Shown here piece by piece: positions 26,740 through 36,721 of a DNA stretch of 64,000 nucleotides. Origin of the DNA: Methanosarcina sp. DH2 (GTDB taxonomy: Archaea > Halobacteriota > Methanosarcinia > Methanosarcinales > Methanosarcinaceae); assembly GCF_020804225.1 (NCBI RefSeq), contig NZ_WJBI01000015.1:25757-89756 (forward strand). The letters are read 5' to 3'. Under the pieces are notes generated by a model that made no database searches, was not told the DNA's origin, and was given only the letters and a program-made list of their open reading frames with translations. A program made the position numbers and the translations under genes. Within the stretch, counting starts at the first letter, position 1; every line of letters begins with the position of its first letter.

Positions 26740-26901
26740 TAAAATAAATTTTTTGTAAATAATATTTATTCCTTAATATAATTCGAAAATAAGAAATTTT
26801 TGTGAAATGACAAAATTCAATTGAATTAAAATAAAACCGCAAAAATATATCTGAAAATAAGACAATATAATTAGTACTAATTTTTCAAAAAAGTATTGAA
26901 T

Positions 26902-27031
26902 GAGCTGATCCCAAAACCAACTTTATTTCCACATCAATAAGAGTTTAAGAACTATTTTCCCAATCAAAAGATCGATTGATTATTCCAAATTCGAGATTTA
27001 GGGGCTTAATCGTGAGTTTTAGGATCAGCTC
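26902..27031. repeat. MITE-like element A
   Basis: A 130-bp element with nearly perfect terminal inverted repeats GAGCTGATCCCAAAAC and GTTTTAGGATCAGCTC, flanked on both sides by AAT (possible 3-bp target duplication). No coding capacity. It is the best-preserved of three copies in the window. Confidence 0.6.
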
Positions 27032-27193
27032 AATATTAAAAATATACTTCGTCCCATATTTTATAGGCCAAGTATCGTCGAATTTTGGATCTGATTAACC
27101 TTTCCGAATCGAAGCTGAAAATAGAACTTTTGAAAATGAAATTATAATTGACAAATAACTATCAGAATCAATAGTAAATAGGAGATGATTAAA

Positions 27194-27628
27194 GTGACAG
27201 TAGAGGAAAACCTGCAACTGATGATAACACTGGATGATGCATGGAACTCACAGGACTGGGATACATTCAAGAAACGTCATGCTGAAGAGACCGCCGTATA
27301 CTGGCCGGGTCAACCGGAACCAACAAGAGGAAGAAAAGCGCATCATGAAGAAGCTGTACAATTTTTTAAGACATTTCCGGACAACCATGTAGGGAACAGA
27401 CCTTATAAGGTGCTTTTTGGCCAGGGCGACTGGACCTGTTCTGTGGCTACATTCACGGGCACCATGAAGGGACCCATGATAGCGACCGATGGAAAGGAAA
27501 TTCCACCTACAAACAAGAAGTTTGAAGTTGAATTTTGTACGGTCGCTCACTGGAAAGATGGCGAAATCATCGAAGAAAAACTTTTCTACGACCTTATGTC
27601 ACTGATGAAGCAGATTGGCTTGATGTAA
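27194..27628 (+). CDS. SnoaL-like / NTF2-fold protein
   Basis: 144 residues with the SnoaL-type cone fold pattern: an N-terminal helix with AWNSQDWDTFKKRH, VYWPGQPEPTRGRKAHHEE, FPDNHV, then a beta sheet ending in CTVAHWKDGEIIEEKLFYD. Proteins of this fold include polyketide cyclases and many uncharacterised ones; no substrate can be named. The start is taken as GTG 27194, because GGAG (27181-27184) lies nine bases before it but directly touches the in-frame ATG at 27185. Confidence 0.8.
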   Translation: MTVEENLQLMITLDDAWNSQDWDTFKKRHAEETAVYWPGQPEPTRGRKAHHEEAVQFFKTFPDNHVGNRPYKVLFGQGDWTCSVATFTGTMKGPMIATDGKEIPPTNKKFEVEFCTVAHWKDGEIIEEKLFYDLMSLMKQIGLM

Positions 27629-27785
27629 GGAAGGAAATAATCAGTCGTTCAAATCTACCTGCGCTTTTGGTATCTTCTGCTTTTTGATATCCCCTACATT
27701 TTTGATTTTTCCTGCTTTTGGCAAGCCCTTTCAATTAAAGATATATATTTTCACAGTTCTCTCCCTTAATTAAGGGATAAAACAA

Positions 27786-28838
27786 ATGGTAAACACACTC
27801 TCCCACCTGGGAATTGGCCTTCTGATCGCTCTCGCCCTCGGCTTTAAAGGAAAGAAAAGAGGCACCCTTGCATTTTTATCAATCTTCCCTGACCTGGATT
27901 TCATCCCATACATCCTCTTTGCCCTCGCCAGTGACAGCGTAAGCCATGAGACCAGAAACCAGCTCTTTTACCTCCTGGGCCACAGGGAGTTCATGCATTC
28001 CATCCTTTTCATCCTGCTTGTCACGCTTTTCATCTGGATTAAAACAAAAGACCGCAGGTTCACAGCCGCCGGGTTTGCAGCCATTTTTTCCCACAGCTAC
28101 CTTGACTATGCCACCAGCTGGAAAATGCGCCCTCTCTACCCGTTCAGCACCGAATCATCCATAATGGGAGCCGTCTATTTCTTTGACCCCCTGGCAAACC
28201 TCCTCCCCCTGCTGCCTCTCTTTATCGTACTTATAGGATATGCGAAAAGTAAGGGAAAATGGAACGGAAAATTCAACAACTTCTGTACTTTTGTCACCAA
28301 TAACCGGCGCAGCCTCTACAGAACCCTTGCAGTTGTGCTTGTGGTCTGGCTTACAGTCCTGCCGGTAGCGAAATTTTTCCTTGTTAACCATATTTCTGAA
28401 GCAGAAGGGACAAAAATTAGCTACCAGGGAACTTACCCTGTCTCCTTCGGAAAATTCCTGGCCGCATATCCATATAACGATACGCATTACAAGATTATGG
28501 AAGTCAGCTACCTGTCAGGCATCGAAAGAAGCGATTATATCGAAAAAGTTAACTCAACCGGTGGCGCTCCTGATGCCTCTGCCTACGCAGAGAGAGCCGG
28601 GGAACTCTACAGCACAGCCGTTCCTCAGGAAATCGATTATCCTGTTTATTCGGTTTCCGAAGATAACGGTTCGGTAACTGTCCTGTTGAGCGATGCCAGG
28701 AATTCCTATGTTGAAAGGTGGGCGTATTTCAGGACGGTTTACAGGTTTGTTTTTGATAAGGAGAGCGGGGAATACAAGGCTTATGCGAGTGAACAGGAGG
28801 GAAGGGAGAGGAAATTGGAGGAGAATTATTTTGGGTGA
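27786..28838 (+). CDS. DUF457/YdjM-type membrane hydrolase, paralogue 3
   Basis: A 350-residue paralogue of 22669 and 24082 with NTLSHLGIG, FPDLDF, HREFMHS and SHSYLDY in the membrane part and the same external C-terminal domain (YLSGIERSDYIEKV, GAPDASAYAERAGELYS). Its codons are clearly more GC-rich than those of paralogue 1. The stop lies 13 bases inside the end of the oppositely oriented HD-Hsp90 gene, so the two genes overlap tail to tail. Confidence 0.85.
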   Translation: MVNTLSHLGIGLLIALALGFKGKKRGTLAFLSIFPDLDFIPYILFALASDSVSHETRNQLFYLLGHREFMHSILFILLVTLFIWIKTKDRRFTAAGFAAIFSHSYLDYATSWKMRPLYPFSTESSIMGAVYFFDPLANLLPLLPLFIVLIGYAKSKGKWNGKFNNFCTFVTNNRRSLYRTLAVVLVVWLTVLPVAKFFLVNHISEAEGTKISYQGTYPVSFGKFLAAYPYNDTHYKIMEVSYLSGIERSDYIEKVNSTGGAPDASAYAERAGELYSTAVPQEIDYPVYSVSEDNGSVTVLLSDARNSYVERWAYFRTVYRFVFDKESGEYKAYASEQEGRERKLEENYFG

Positions 28839-31801
28839 AATTTATTTTCAAAGTCACTTAATTCATAATTCCAGAACCAGGGGAGATCATTTAATGAAAA
28901 ACCAATAAAATCTTCGTCACGAGAAATGACTCCTAAGTCTTTTGCTTCTTCCCAATATTGTTCAACTGCTTCAAAGAATTCCTGAAATATTTCAGGGTAA
29001 TATTTCAAAATTCCAATTAGCATATAATTAAAATTAGCACTTTCCTCTAATCCGTGATTTCGTTTAAAAAAAGATGAGCGCGCTTTATCATATAAATGCC
29101 ACAAACAATTTTCAATGTTGGAGGCCAATATATCCATTGCTTTTGAAGCAGTTTCATCTTTTAGCTCTTTGCCTTTCAGAAGTCTTGCAAACAATGGATG
29201 ATGAGCATTATAGACGACCTTTTCAGGCTCCATAATAAATAAATCAGGTGGATGAACAAATAGTGGTGTTTTTTCTATCGTTGAATCACTATGCATTTGG
29301 CATGTGAACTTACGATAAGAAATAGAAAAAGTACCTTCACTTATTTTGTTGTTATTGAAAGTTTTGATTACTACACCTGGTATGGAAGTGAGATATATAT
29401 CAGATAAATTTCCCAAAGTATGCTCAAAAAAAATATTTCGTCGCCCTTTACCTTCTTCTTCATGCATCAAAAGAATTGCCTCTGTACCAACAAGACGCTT
29501 GGTCTCTTTTAATATAACTGTATCAGGTATTTTCTCTGGCCAGTCATTGATATCAGTAATTGCTAAGCTTGTTGCATTCAGGTTTTTCATCGTTTTGTAT
29601 ACTCTTTGTCCATTATCTGAAATCGTTAATAAAGGAGCATAATTCATAAAAAGATTTTTAATGTTGTCTTCAAACTCTTCTTCTCGATAAGTAAATCCTT
29701 GAGAATGTCCTCTATGCAAACTCAAGATTTTATTTTCCAATAATTCATTGACACATTTAATATATTCTTCAGATGGACTTGAATCTCTAAGTATTTTCAG
29801 GTATGTCTCAAATCCGTCCAAAAATTTAGATTGAATTCTATCAATTAATTTTCTATATTTTTCATCCTCTATTATATTTGACCGATTTGGAGACAATGAT
29901 ACTTTATAATGACCTGAAAGATTTATTGACGCTTGAATATCATAAAATAAATTACTAGGTAAGAGTTTATCGTAAGGAATTGAAAATCCTCTTTGGGCAA
30001 AAACGCTATAATTTGAGAGAGAAAATCTAGATTTACAAACTAGCAATTTTCCTTCAATGCCTTCTTTTTCGCCATCGAACGTAACTTCAAAGTATTCATT
30101 TATATTATTTGCATCATGTATTTTCTCACCTGGCAAATAAGGCTCATACGTCTCGATTTTCTCACTTGTCTCAATGACTATTGGGTACTCTATAAAAGGA
30201 GCAATTTCAGAGATTTTTTTAGTTAATGATGAAGGAGAAAAAGGATGATTAGGTTTCAAAGACAGAGTAATTTTAGTTCCAATTTGTGAACTAGTGGTCG
30301 GCCTTCGAATAAAGTAATCATAAGCAGTTGGAATTTCGACGTTTATAGGGTCAGGTGGATGTAATGGGTCAAGTGGTTTTCTCCTGCTTTCCACTCTAAA
30401 GTTGGAAGCTACCATAAAAATAGAGAGGATACCTATTCCGAACTCACTTACTGGATCAATTTCTACTCCTCTTGACCGGCATTCTGAACTGTTGTAATAA
30501 CTTTTTCCAATTTGCAAAAAGTAATTCTCGAAAATATACTCATCCATTCCAATTCCATTGTCTTCAATAATAAGTTCCCCGTTTTTCAAAGTAACTTTTA
30601 TAAACGGAACGAAAGAATTTCCTTCATTCTTTTCCATTGCTTCCCGATAACGAACAGCGTCTACAGAATTCTGTAAAAGTTCGCGGAGTGTTAAAGAAGG
30701 ATCTCCATATAATCTCTCCCCCATCAAAAGATCAATAACTCGATGAAAATCAAGTTTAAAATGGAAATCAGAATAGATATATTCATCATTAGATCTAATG
30801 TTCTCTTTTGTAACTGGTTTTAATAGATCTAGTCTATATTTTTCTGCTAATTTATCTTTATATCGTGAAGTTAAGAGGACACTTTCTTTACGTTCGGTTT
30901 CTATCGTGTCAATAAATTCTCGGAGTGCACGTTCGTAAATTGGATGTTCACATTCTGCTTCTACACTAATTTCTTCTGGAGAGATTTTGCAGCCAAGAAT
31001 CGAAAGATGTTTTTTCCACTCCTTTATGCTTGTTTCATCCTTTGGATTAATAAAATCAAGTAAACATCTGGGAGTACGTTCTGGATCAAGATCCAAAATG
31101 TCAGCTAAACGAAGTATGACAGATAAATACTGCGCATTAACATTCTGATCTCTAACCAGAGCATCACGACGCCAGCGTTTTGTATCGTAAAGATCTCTTA
31201 CAGGCAAACCGTGACTATCACATACTGCTTGCACTAATTTATAATATGGAACTCCTTTACATGATATGGGTGTTTGTTCCAACCCATATTTTTCTTTGAT
31301 TAATTCGCGCGAACGTTCTACGTGTTTTTTACGGAGAAATTCAGTAAAAAGTTTATCTTCAATAAATGTCGCTGAACGATGATCTTCATTCTTTTTGGCT
31401 TCATCAAGTTTAAGGCTTAATTCCTCATTAGAAACAAGAAGCTTAGAAAATTCGGGATCGTTTTTAATGATTTCTTCTCTTTCGTCCCGTGAAGCTGTCA
31501 TCCCTGCATCATGAAGGTATGCAGCGTAAATGAGTATAGACAACTCGATAATGTTTAAATTCTCAAGAGTATCTGAGGGTATTATTTTTCCCATCAGTTC
31601 TACTACTTTTGCGCTATGATTGGCATTATGCAGAGTGAATTCAGGCATGTTTTCAGGAATTCTTTCTAGTAAAGGAGTAATTTCACGAATGACTGAGATT
31701 ATATTTTCTGAAACTTCATGTTCCCCCGATGATTTTTCTTTTTCAAGAAGTTTCTTAAACAGTACTGTTTGTTGTAATCTCAGAATCGCATCTTCGGACA
31801 T
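28826..31801 (-). CDS. HD domain fused to Hsp90-type ATPase domain
   Basis: 991 residues. The N-terminal third carries a metal-dependent HD phosphohydrolase signature: His in HNANHSAKVVELMG, the HD pair in AAYLHDAGMT, a later His in RKKHVERSRELI and Asp in LRLADILDLDP. From about residue 355 a GHKL/Hsp90-type ATPase follows: N-box Asn in LRELLQNSVDAVRY, IEDNGIGMDEY, and a Gly-rich lid EFGIGILSIF. The remaining ~450 residues are unrecognised. GGAGAAAATAA precedes the ATG. The gene is visibly AT-richer than its neighbours and stands alone, which suggests acquisition. HD-plus-Hsp90-like proteins of this layout occur in bacteria and archaea, some in predicted conflict systems; function here unproven. 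Confidence 0.85.
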   Translation of the reverse strand: MSEDAILRLQQTVLFKKLLEKEKSSGEHEVSENIISVIREITPLLERIPENMPEFTLHNANHSAKVVELMGKIIPSDTLENLNIIELSILIYAAYLHDAGMTASRDEREEIIKNDPEFSKLLVSNEELSLKLDEAKKNEDHRSATFIEDKLFTEFLRKKHVERSRELIKEKYGLEQTPISCKGVPYYKLVQAVCDSHGLPVRDLYDTKRWRRDALVRDQNVNAQYLSVILRLADILDLDPERTPRCLLDFINPKDETSIKEWKKHLSILGCKISPEEISVEAECEHPIYERALREFIDTIETERKESVLLTSRYKDKLAEKYRLDLLKPVTKENIRSNDEYIYSDFHFKLDFHRVIDLLMGERLYGDPSLTLRELLQNSVDAVRYREAMEKNEGNSFVPFIKVTLKNGELIIEDNGIGMDEYIFENYFLQIGKSYYNSSECRSRGVEIDPVSEFGIGILSIFMVASNFRVESRRKPLDPLHPPDPINVEIPTAYDYFIRRPTTSSQIGTKITLSLKPNHPFSPSSLTKKISEIAPFIEYPIVIETSEKIETYEPYLPGEKIHDANNINEYFEVTFDGEKEGIEGKLLVCKSRFSLSNYSVFAQRGFSIPYDKLLPSNLFYDIQASINLSGHYKVSLSPNRSNIIEDEKYRKLIDRIQSKFLDGFETYLKILRDSSPSEEYIKCVNELLENKILSLHRGHSQGFTYREEEFEDNIKNLFMNYAPLLTISDNGQRVYKTMKNLNATSLAITDINDWPEKIPDTVILKETKRLVGTEAILLMHEEEGKGRRNIFFEHTLGNLSDIYLTSIPGVVIKTFNNNKISEGTFSISYRKFTCQMHSDSTIEKTPLFVHPPDLFIMEPEKVVYNAHHPLFARLLKGKELKDETASKAMDILASNIENCLWHLYDKARSSFFKRNHGLEESANFNYMLIGILKYYPEIFQEFFEAVEQYWEEAKDLGVISRDEDFIGFSLNDLPWFWNYELSDFENKFHPK

Positions 31802-32566
31802 TTATTTTCTCCTTTACTGTTTGCGATTCCTTTTGACGTATGACCTGATTAATTTTTTGTTTTTAATTTTACATGTTAGCTAAATACTTACACTTTTTTT
31901 CGCGCTTCTCCGCCTGCTTCGCAGTCGTATGGTGCCCTGTTTTTAAGAGGCATCGAAACTCAAACCAGCCTACAATTATGAAAATCCTGCAAAAATTAAC
32001 GGGCGATCAAGAATCATATTTCATTTTTAAACCTTACATTGCAATATACCATTCATTTATAAACACCTGTAAAATGCCAACGAAAGCTATATAAACAAAT
32101 TTTCAAGTCAGTAGCATAAGGCGAAGGAAAAAAATCTCTAGTGCTTCGATTCCAAAGTGAATTCCTTATTTAATGAGAAAATCCATGATCATTGAACAGA
32201 TCTAAACCTCAAGTTTTAAGAACCTACTTCGGAATCACAGTACTAGTAACAGTTTCAGCCTGAACCCGTCTTTAAATTAAAAAATACTGTAAAAACCGGT
32301 ACTCGACCTGTTCAAAAATCGATTCAAAAAAAGTGACACTGCAAAAATAAGTCCCCCGCCCGGTTCCCCTCCGGACTGAAACCCCGCCGTCGGAAATTTT
32401 CATATAATTTTTCACTCCGACGGAAGCTGGCTGACTTTTATCAGAAATAAATCTTGATATCTCGAAAGGGAGAGGCTATCTAAGTTTGCTTGTCAAACCG
32501 GCCTTAATTATGAAAATCCTGCAAAAAATTATGTATAGGTATACGAAAAAGCCTGATTATGCAGGG
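31802..32566. other. Spacer with hairpin element copy 1
   Basis: No gene. Upstream of the HD-Hsp90 gene (leftward) and downstream of the TPR gene. Contains two blocks also found in the spacer at 36.7-37.0 kb: 32025-32097 (CCTTACATT, ending in a TATATAAAC box) and 32315-32450. Confidence 0.45.
32315..32450. repeat. Hairpin-bearing intergenic element, copy 1
   Basis: Shares with 36722-36865 the blocks AAATCGATTCAAAAAAAG, GCAAAAATAAGTCCCCCGC, CCCCTCCGGACTGAAA and CTGGCTGA. A stem CCGTCGGA (32387-32394) with TCCGACGG (32416-32423) is perfect, with a 21-base loop. In copy 2 both stem arms differ but still pair, which argues for a conserved structure. Confidence 0.55.
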
Positions 32567-34882
32567 TTATTCATTACTATATCCCAGTTTTGCATTACTC
32601 TCCTTGGCTTTTGCAAGGTATTGAGCAGCTTCTTCAGTTTTGCCCATTTTTTCAAGTACACTAGAATATTTTTCCAGGATCATGGAGGAACGGGCAAGGT
32701 AATTAAAGTCCTCGGGATCGGTTTCAAGCTGTTTTGCATTTAAACTCATTGCTTCTTCGAGGGCTTCCTTTGCTTTTTCCAGATCGTTTTGGGCTAAGAA
32801 TGTGATTCCCATCTGGTGGAATGTGCCTTCAAGAACAGTTAAATAATTCAGATTTTAGGGGGTTTTTTCGTGTAATTTTTTGCGGAATGCAAGGGAACGT
32901 TCGAATTCTTCAATCGCCTCCTCATACATTTCGTTCTCTCTTAAGGTGATGCCCATCTTTTCAGCGAGTTCGGCAATCAATTCCTGATCTCCTATTGTTT
33001 CCGGTTTGACTGCCTGAAGTTTTTTCTCTGCTTTTTGAGCAAGCTCAAGGTACTCTTTGACAATACTGCTTTCTTTTCCTCGGGCTTCTTCCCCGAGTTT
33101 GAGAGTTGATCCCAGAAGATAAAGACCAATTATATGCCTGCTAAGATCTTCCAGATCTTCAGAAGATTTTTCCAGTAGTTTTTCATGAATATCAAGAGCC
33201 AGCCTGTGATAATGGGCTTCCTGCTCAATATCCCCTCTTTCAGAGTAAAGAAGTGCAAGGCTGGTGTAAGTTGCCGCAAGGTCTTTCCCATGTTCCCATT
33301 CTTCGGGGTCAAGGTCAAGCATACGCTGCTGGACTGCAAACAGTTTGCGGAACATCTCAACGGCCTTTTCATACTCCTCCAGGTTTTTGAACAATTTAAT
33401 TAAGTTGTTGAGGACTGTCTTGAGCCCTGAATAATGTATCTCCATTTCCGGTTCCAGCTCGAAATTGTTTTCAAGCACGGGCAGAGCATCCTCAAAGTAT
33501 TTCTGTGCTTTTTTTGGGTCTTCATCAAGATAGAGCTTTCCGATAGCAGCCTGTATCTCAGCCTTATATGTCTTAAAGTCCAGAGCATCGGGCTCTTTTT
33601 CCAGAAGGCTTTCGTAGATTTCGATTTCTTTTTCGTAGTAGCTCCTTGCTTTTTCGGTATCCCCCTGTTCTGCAAAGAGTTCTCCGAGGTCATCATAGGT
33701 ATCGGAGATATAAATTATGGGATTCAGGTCTTCAGGGTCTTCATCATGCAGGTTCTGGAAAATATCCAGTTTGTCTTTATAGCAGAGCTCCGCAGCCTCT
33801 AATTCCCCTATTTCTGAAAAACGACCCCCCAGGTCATCCAGGTACATTGCAATTTTTTTGTTGCGTGCAAATTCTGAAGGGTGGTTTATTATCAGGCCCC
33901 GGTAAATTTCCCTGGCTTTTGTGTAATTCTCTATTGACTTTTCGACGTCTTCGCTTTCGGAAAACGCAGTGCCGAAGTCTTCATAAATGTTGGCAAGGGA
34001 GATGGCATATGCATTATCCTCAGGAAACTCTTTACATAGATTTTCCATCAGTTCCACAGCTTCTTCGAAATAATTCTCTGCTGTTTCCAAATTATCCATG
34101 CCTGAATACAGGCTCCCAAGGTAGCTGCAGGTATAACTCAGGTAATATTCGGCCAGGCTATTTTCAGAGTCTTTCTCAATCATTTTTCTGTAAATGCCCT
34201 CTGCTCTGAGGTAATTGCCTTCGGCTTCCTCCAGGTATCCGGAATTCCGGAATAAATACCCGTAAAGCTCGACGTCCCCATCAAAGTCACCGAGAAGATC
34301 CGTCTCTTCAGACTCAAGCTCGAAGATTTTTTCGTAAATGTCTATTTTTTTATCGAAAAGCTTCACAGTCTCATTCATTAAGTGCCCTGAATGATAACAT
34401 AACCCCATATGGCCGATAATCTCCAGAAACCTCGAAAGCTGCTCCTTATTTTCAGGGTCTGATTTCACCAGTTTCTCAAATGTCCGGACAACTCTTTCGA
34501 GCTGTATTTTCATCGGTTCCAGCAACTCTTTAGCTCTTTCCTTATCATTGAGCTTGCCAAATGAACTCCCGATTTCCTCAATCGTATTGCTTATGAATTT
34601 TTGATAGTTCTCTTTCCCCGGCTCTCCTGAAAACAGAGGTCCGATAACTTTGAGGGCCTCCTCATAAAATTCCAGAGCTCCTTCAGGATCTCTAGCTTCA
34701 CTTATTGCATACCCCTTCAAAAATAAGGTGTGGAAAGAAATTTCAGGGTCTTTTTCTTTTTTCATGAGTTTATCAACATCTTTCAGGCTCTCAAGAGCCC
34801 TGTCATACTCTCCGTTTTCAATGAAAGTGGTTGCTTTGCTGAATAAACGATTCGCAGAATCCTGAAGCCGTCTTGATACCAT
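32567..34882 (-). pseudogene. TPR-repeat protein gene with one internal stop
   Basis: From ATG 34882 a TPR solenoid of 675 residues (repeats such as AEYYLSYTCSYLGSLYSGMDNLETAENYFEEAVEL, shown by A/G/Y positions every 34 residues) runs to TAA at 32857-32855. The same frame continues (NLNYLTVLEGTFHQ, then MGITFLAQNDLEKAKEALEEAM) to 32567. Changing the stop to GAA would read KTPENLNYL, so a single G-to-T change is the simplest cause. The first 675 residues may still function as a scaffold for protein-protein contacts. No enzymatic domain. A sequencing error would explain it equally. Confidence 0.75.
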
Positions 34883-35214
34883 AATTGCAGTTATTGTCCT
34901 GATACATAATTAATACCAACGAACCTCATTACTAATGAAACGGCCTGGCCGAGGTAGCAGAGTTGAGCCAGCAGAGTTGCGGCTCTGTAATGCGCTGCCG
35001 TGTCCCTCACTTCGTTCGCTCAAGCGGACTAAATAACCTCATTTTTATTTTCTCCCGGGCGGTTCTCCCCCGATCAGCTCTCTCGAACCGTTCGAAAACT
35101 CGATGGTCCACAGAGCCCCGGCAAAAGCTCTCGCAATCATTTTCTTAGAAAAATGGAAAGGTGGAGGCCGGGATTTCTAGAAAGGAAAGGCAGCAAAAAA
35201 TCCAGGCATTGTAA
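34883..35214 (+). repeat. Spacer with dispersed repeat, copy E
   Basis: 34971-35033 (GCAGAGTTGCGGCTCTG, then CACTTCGTTCGCTCAAGCGGACTAAATA) matches the second half of copy D near 52656-52718. The rest of the spacer (to 35214) has no feature; the TPR gene promoter should lie near its left end. Confidence 0.55.
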
Positions 35215-36501
35215 TTATTCAATTCCAAGAACCATCTTCCATAGAGAAACGTACCTGATCCCTTCTTCTTCTTTTTCCAGGTTTTTTGTGAGCAGTATAA
35301 GTTCAGAAACTTTCTCTCCGAATTGCTCTTTGAATTCCAGCAAAGCACTGGTTTCTCCGGTCCTTACGCGGTCTGTGTAGGTGCAATTTATTCCGTTGAG
35401 GGTTCCATCCCTGTTTTTGACTACGAAATCCACTTCTCTTTTTCCTTTCCAGTAAAAGAACTCTACTTTTCTCCGTTTCAATTCCAGAAAGACAAGGTTC
35501 TCTGCCAGTCTCCCTTCATCTGCAGAAAACGTGAAAGCTGCCGCGTTCCGAAGCCCGTTGTCTATGCAGTAGAGTTTTTTAGGCATCTGGGATGAGATAG
35601 AATCCTTTACCGAATACGAAAAGAAGTGCAACTGGTATATCAGGTAGGCCTGTTCCAGATAGAGCAGGTACTCTTTCAGGCTGTTGATAGAAAGTCCTGC
35701 AACCTTTGAGATTTTAGAATAACTCATCAGGGTCGAAACATTTGAAAGAGAATAGTTTGCAAGCTCGATCAGTTTTGCGCTTTCTCTGATCTTCTTCCCG
35801 GCTATAATATCCCGGAGGAGGATGCTGTTGAAATATTCAGTAAGCCGCATGTGGTTGATACCATTATCTTCCTCCAGGACAACTTCGGGAAAACCCCCTT
35901 TGAAAATATAGTTGTTAAAGTGGTGAAGAATTTCGTTTCTTTGGGTGTCAGTGTCCTTAATTTCAAATCCTGCAAAATCGAGAAACTCCTTAAATGAAAG
36001 GGGAAAAACATGCTGGGTGATCATCCTCCCTGTAAGGAGGGTAGAAAGCCTGTCCGAAAGCATGGTGCTGTTCGAACCCGTGAGCACGAACTTGAGCTCT
36101 TCCCCGTAGAGGTCGTAAAATTTCTTTACCCATTGTTCCCAGTTTTCTATATTCTGGATTTCATCCAGGAAAAGGTACTTTCGCCCTTTCGGGGCGTGCA
36201 ATTCGATATATTCGTCGAAGATTCGGTCGAGCAGCCCCACATTTTTGTCCTCGAAAGGCTCGTCGAGGTTGAAGTACAGGATATTTTCGGGTGCAACCCC
36301 TTTCCCTATCAGGTGGTCTATTGCCTGATACATAACTGTCGATTTCCCGCACCTCCTTACTCCGGTGATGCAGACTATCTCCCTGATGTCCAGAATCTTC
36401 AGGATTTTTTCAAGAGTATCCGGCCTGGAAATCCTTTTCCTGGAATCAGGAACTTCTCTCTCCGTCCACCAGGGATTCCACATCTTCATGAGCTGTTTCA
36501 T
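35215..36501 (-). CDS. AAA ATPase with DUF4143 domain
   Basis: A 428-residue member of the large archaeal/bacterial family with an N-terminal AAA ATPase (Walker A GVRRCGKSTV, Walker B YLFLDEIQNI, sensor LTGSNSTML) and a C-terminal DUF4143 domain, which has a nuclease-like VELK pattern (AENLVFLELKRR, YWKGKREVDFVV). The cellular role of the family is unknown. The ATG at 36501 lies only about 25 bases from a TATA box, so the message is probably leaderless; no Shine-Dalgarno site is present. Confidence 0.88.
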   Translation of the reverse strand: MKQLMKMWNPWWTEREVPDSRKRISRPDTLEKILKILDIREIVCITGVRRCGKSTVMYQAIDHLIGKGVAPENILYFNLDEPFEDKNVGLLDRIFDEYIELHAPKGRKYLFLDEIQNIENWEQWVKKFYDLYGEELKFVLTGSNSTMLSDRLSTLLTGRMITQHVFPLSFKEFLDFAGFEIKDTDTQRNEILHHFNNYIFKGGFPEVVLEEDNGINHMRLTEYFNSILLRDIIAGKKIRESAKLIELANYSLSNVSTLMSYSKISKVAGLSINSLKEYLLYLEQAYLIYQLHFFSYSVKDSISSQMPKKLYCIDNGLRNAAAFTFSADEGRLAENLVFLELKRRKVEFFYWKGKREVDFVVKNRDGTLNGINCTYTDRVRTGETSALLEFKEQFGEKVSELILLTKNLEKEEEGIRYVSLWKMVLGIE

Positions 36502-36520
36502 GAAGAAATATTTGCTCTGT

Positions 36521-36579
36521 GGTTATTTATACTTTTCATTATAATGAAAGGTTTTGATGCGAAAATAATCATTATAATG
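36521..36579 (-). promoter_or_regulatory. TATA box with paired CATTATAATG palindromes
   Basis: The minus strand shows TATAAATA at 36524-36531. Immediately upstream lie two copies of the palindrome CATTATAATG (36537-36546 and 36570-36579), the first extended to a perfect 16-bp palindrome TTTCATTATAATGAAA. Their centres are 33 bp apart, about three helical turns, so a dimeric regulator could bind both on one face and block TFB/TBP. The regulator is unknown. Confidence 0.5.
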
Positions 36580-36721
36580 AAACATATTTAAACGAATTCA
36601 ATTAGCTCAAATGGATAAAAATAAAAATAGAAACTATCCTTAGAAGGTTTGATAGATTTTTTCAGCTACCCGACTTAAAAGATATTTATTATCGGTTATT
36701 AACCTCAGATAGTTCTCAAAT

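Larger units (their letters stand above)
26130..27193. other. Long AT-rich spacer
   Basis: About 1.06 kb upstream of both superoxide dismutase (leftward) and the SnoaL-like gene (rightward). It carries two MITE-like elements (26608-26739, 26902-27031). A small open frame at 26364-26588 has no ribosome site and no recognisable features. Otherwise nothing seen. Confidence 0.4.
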
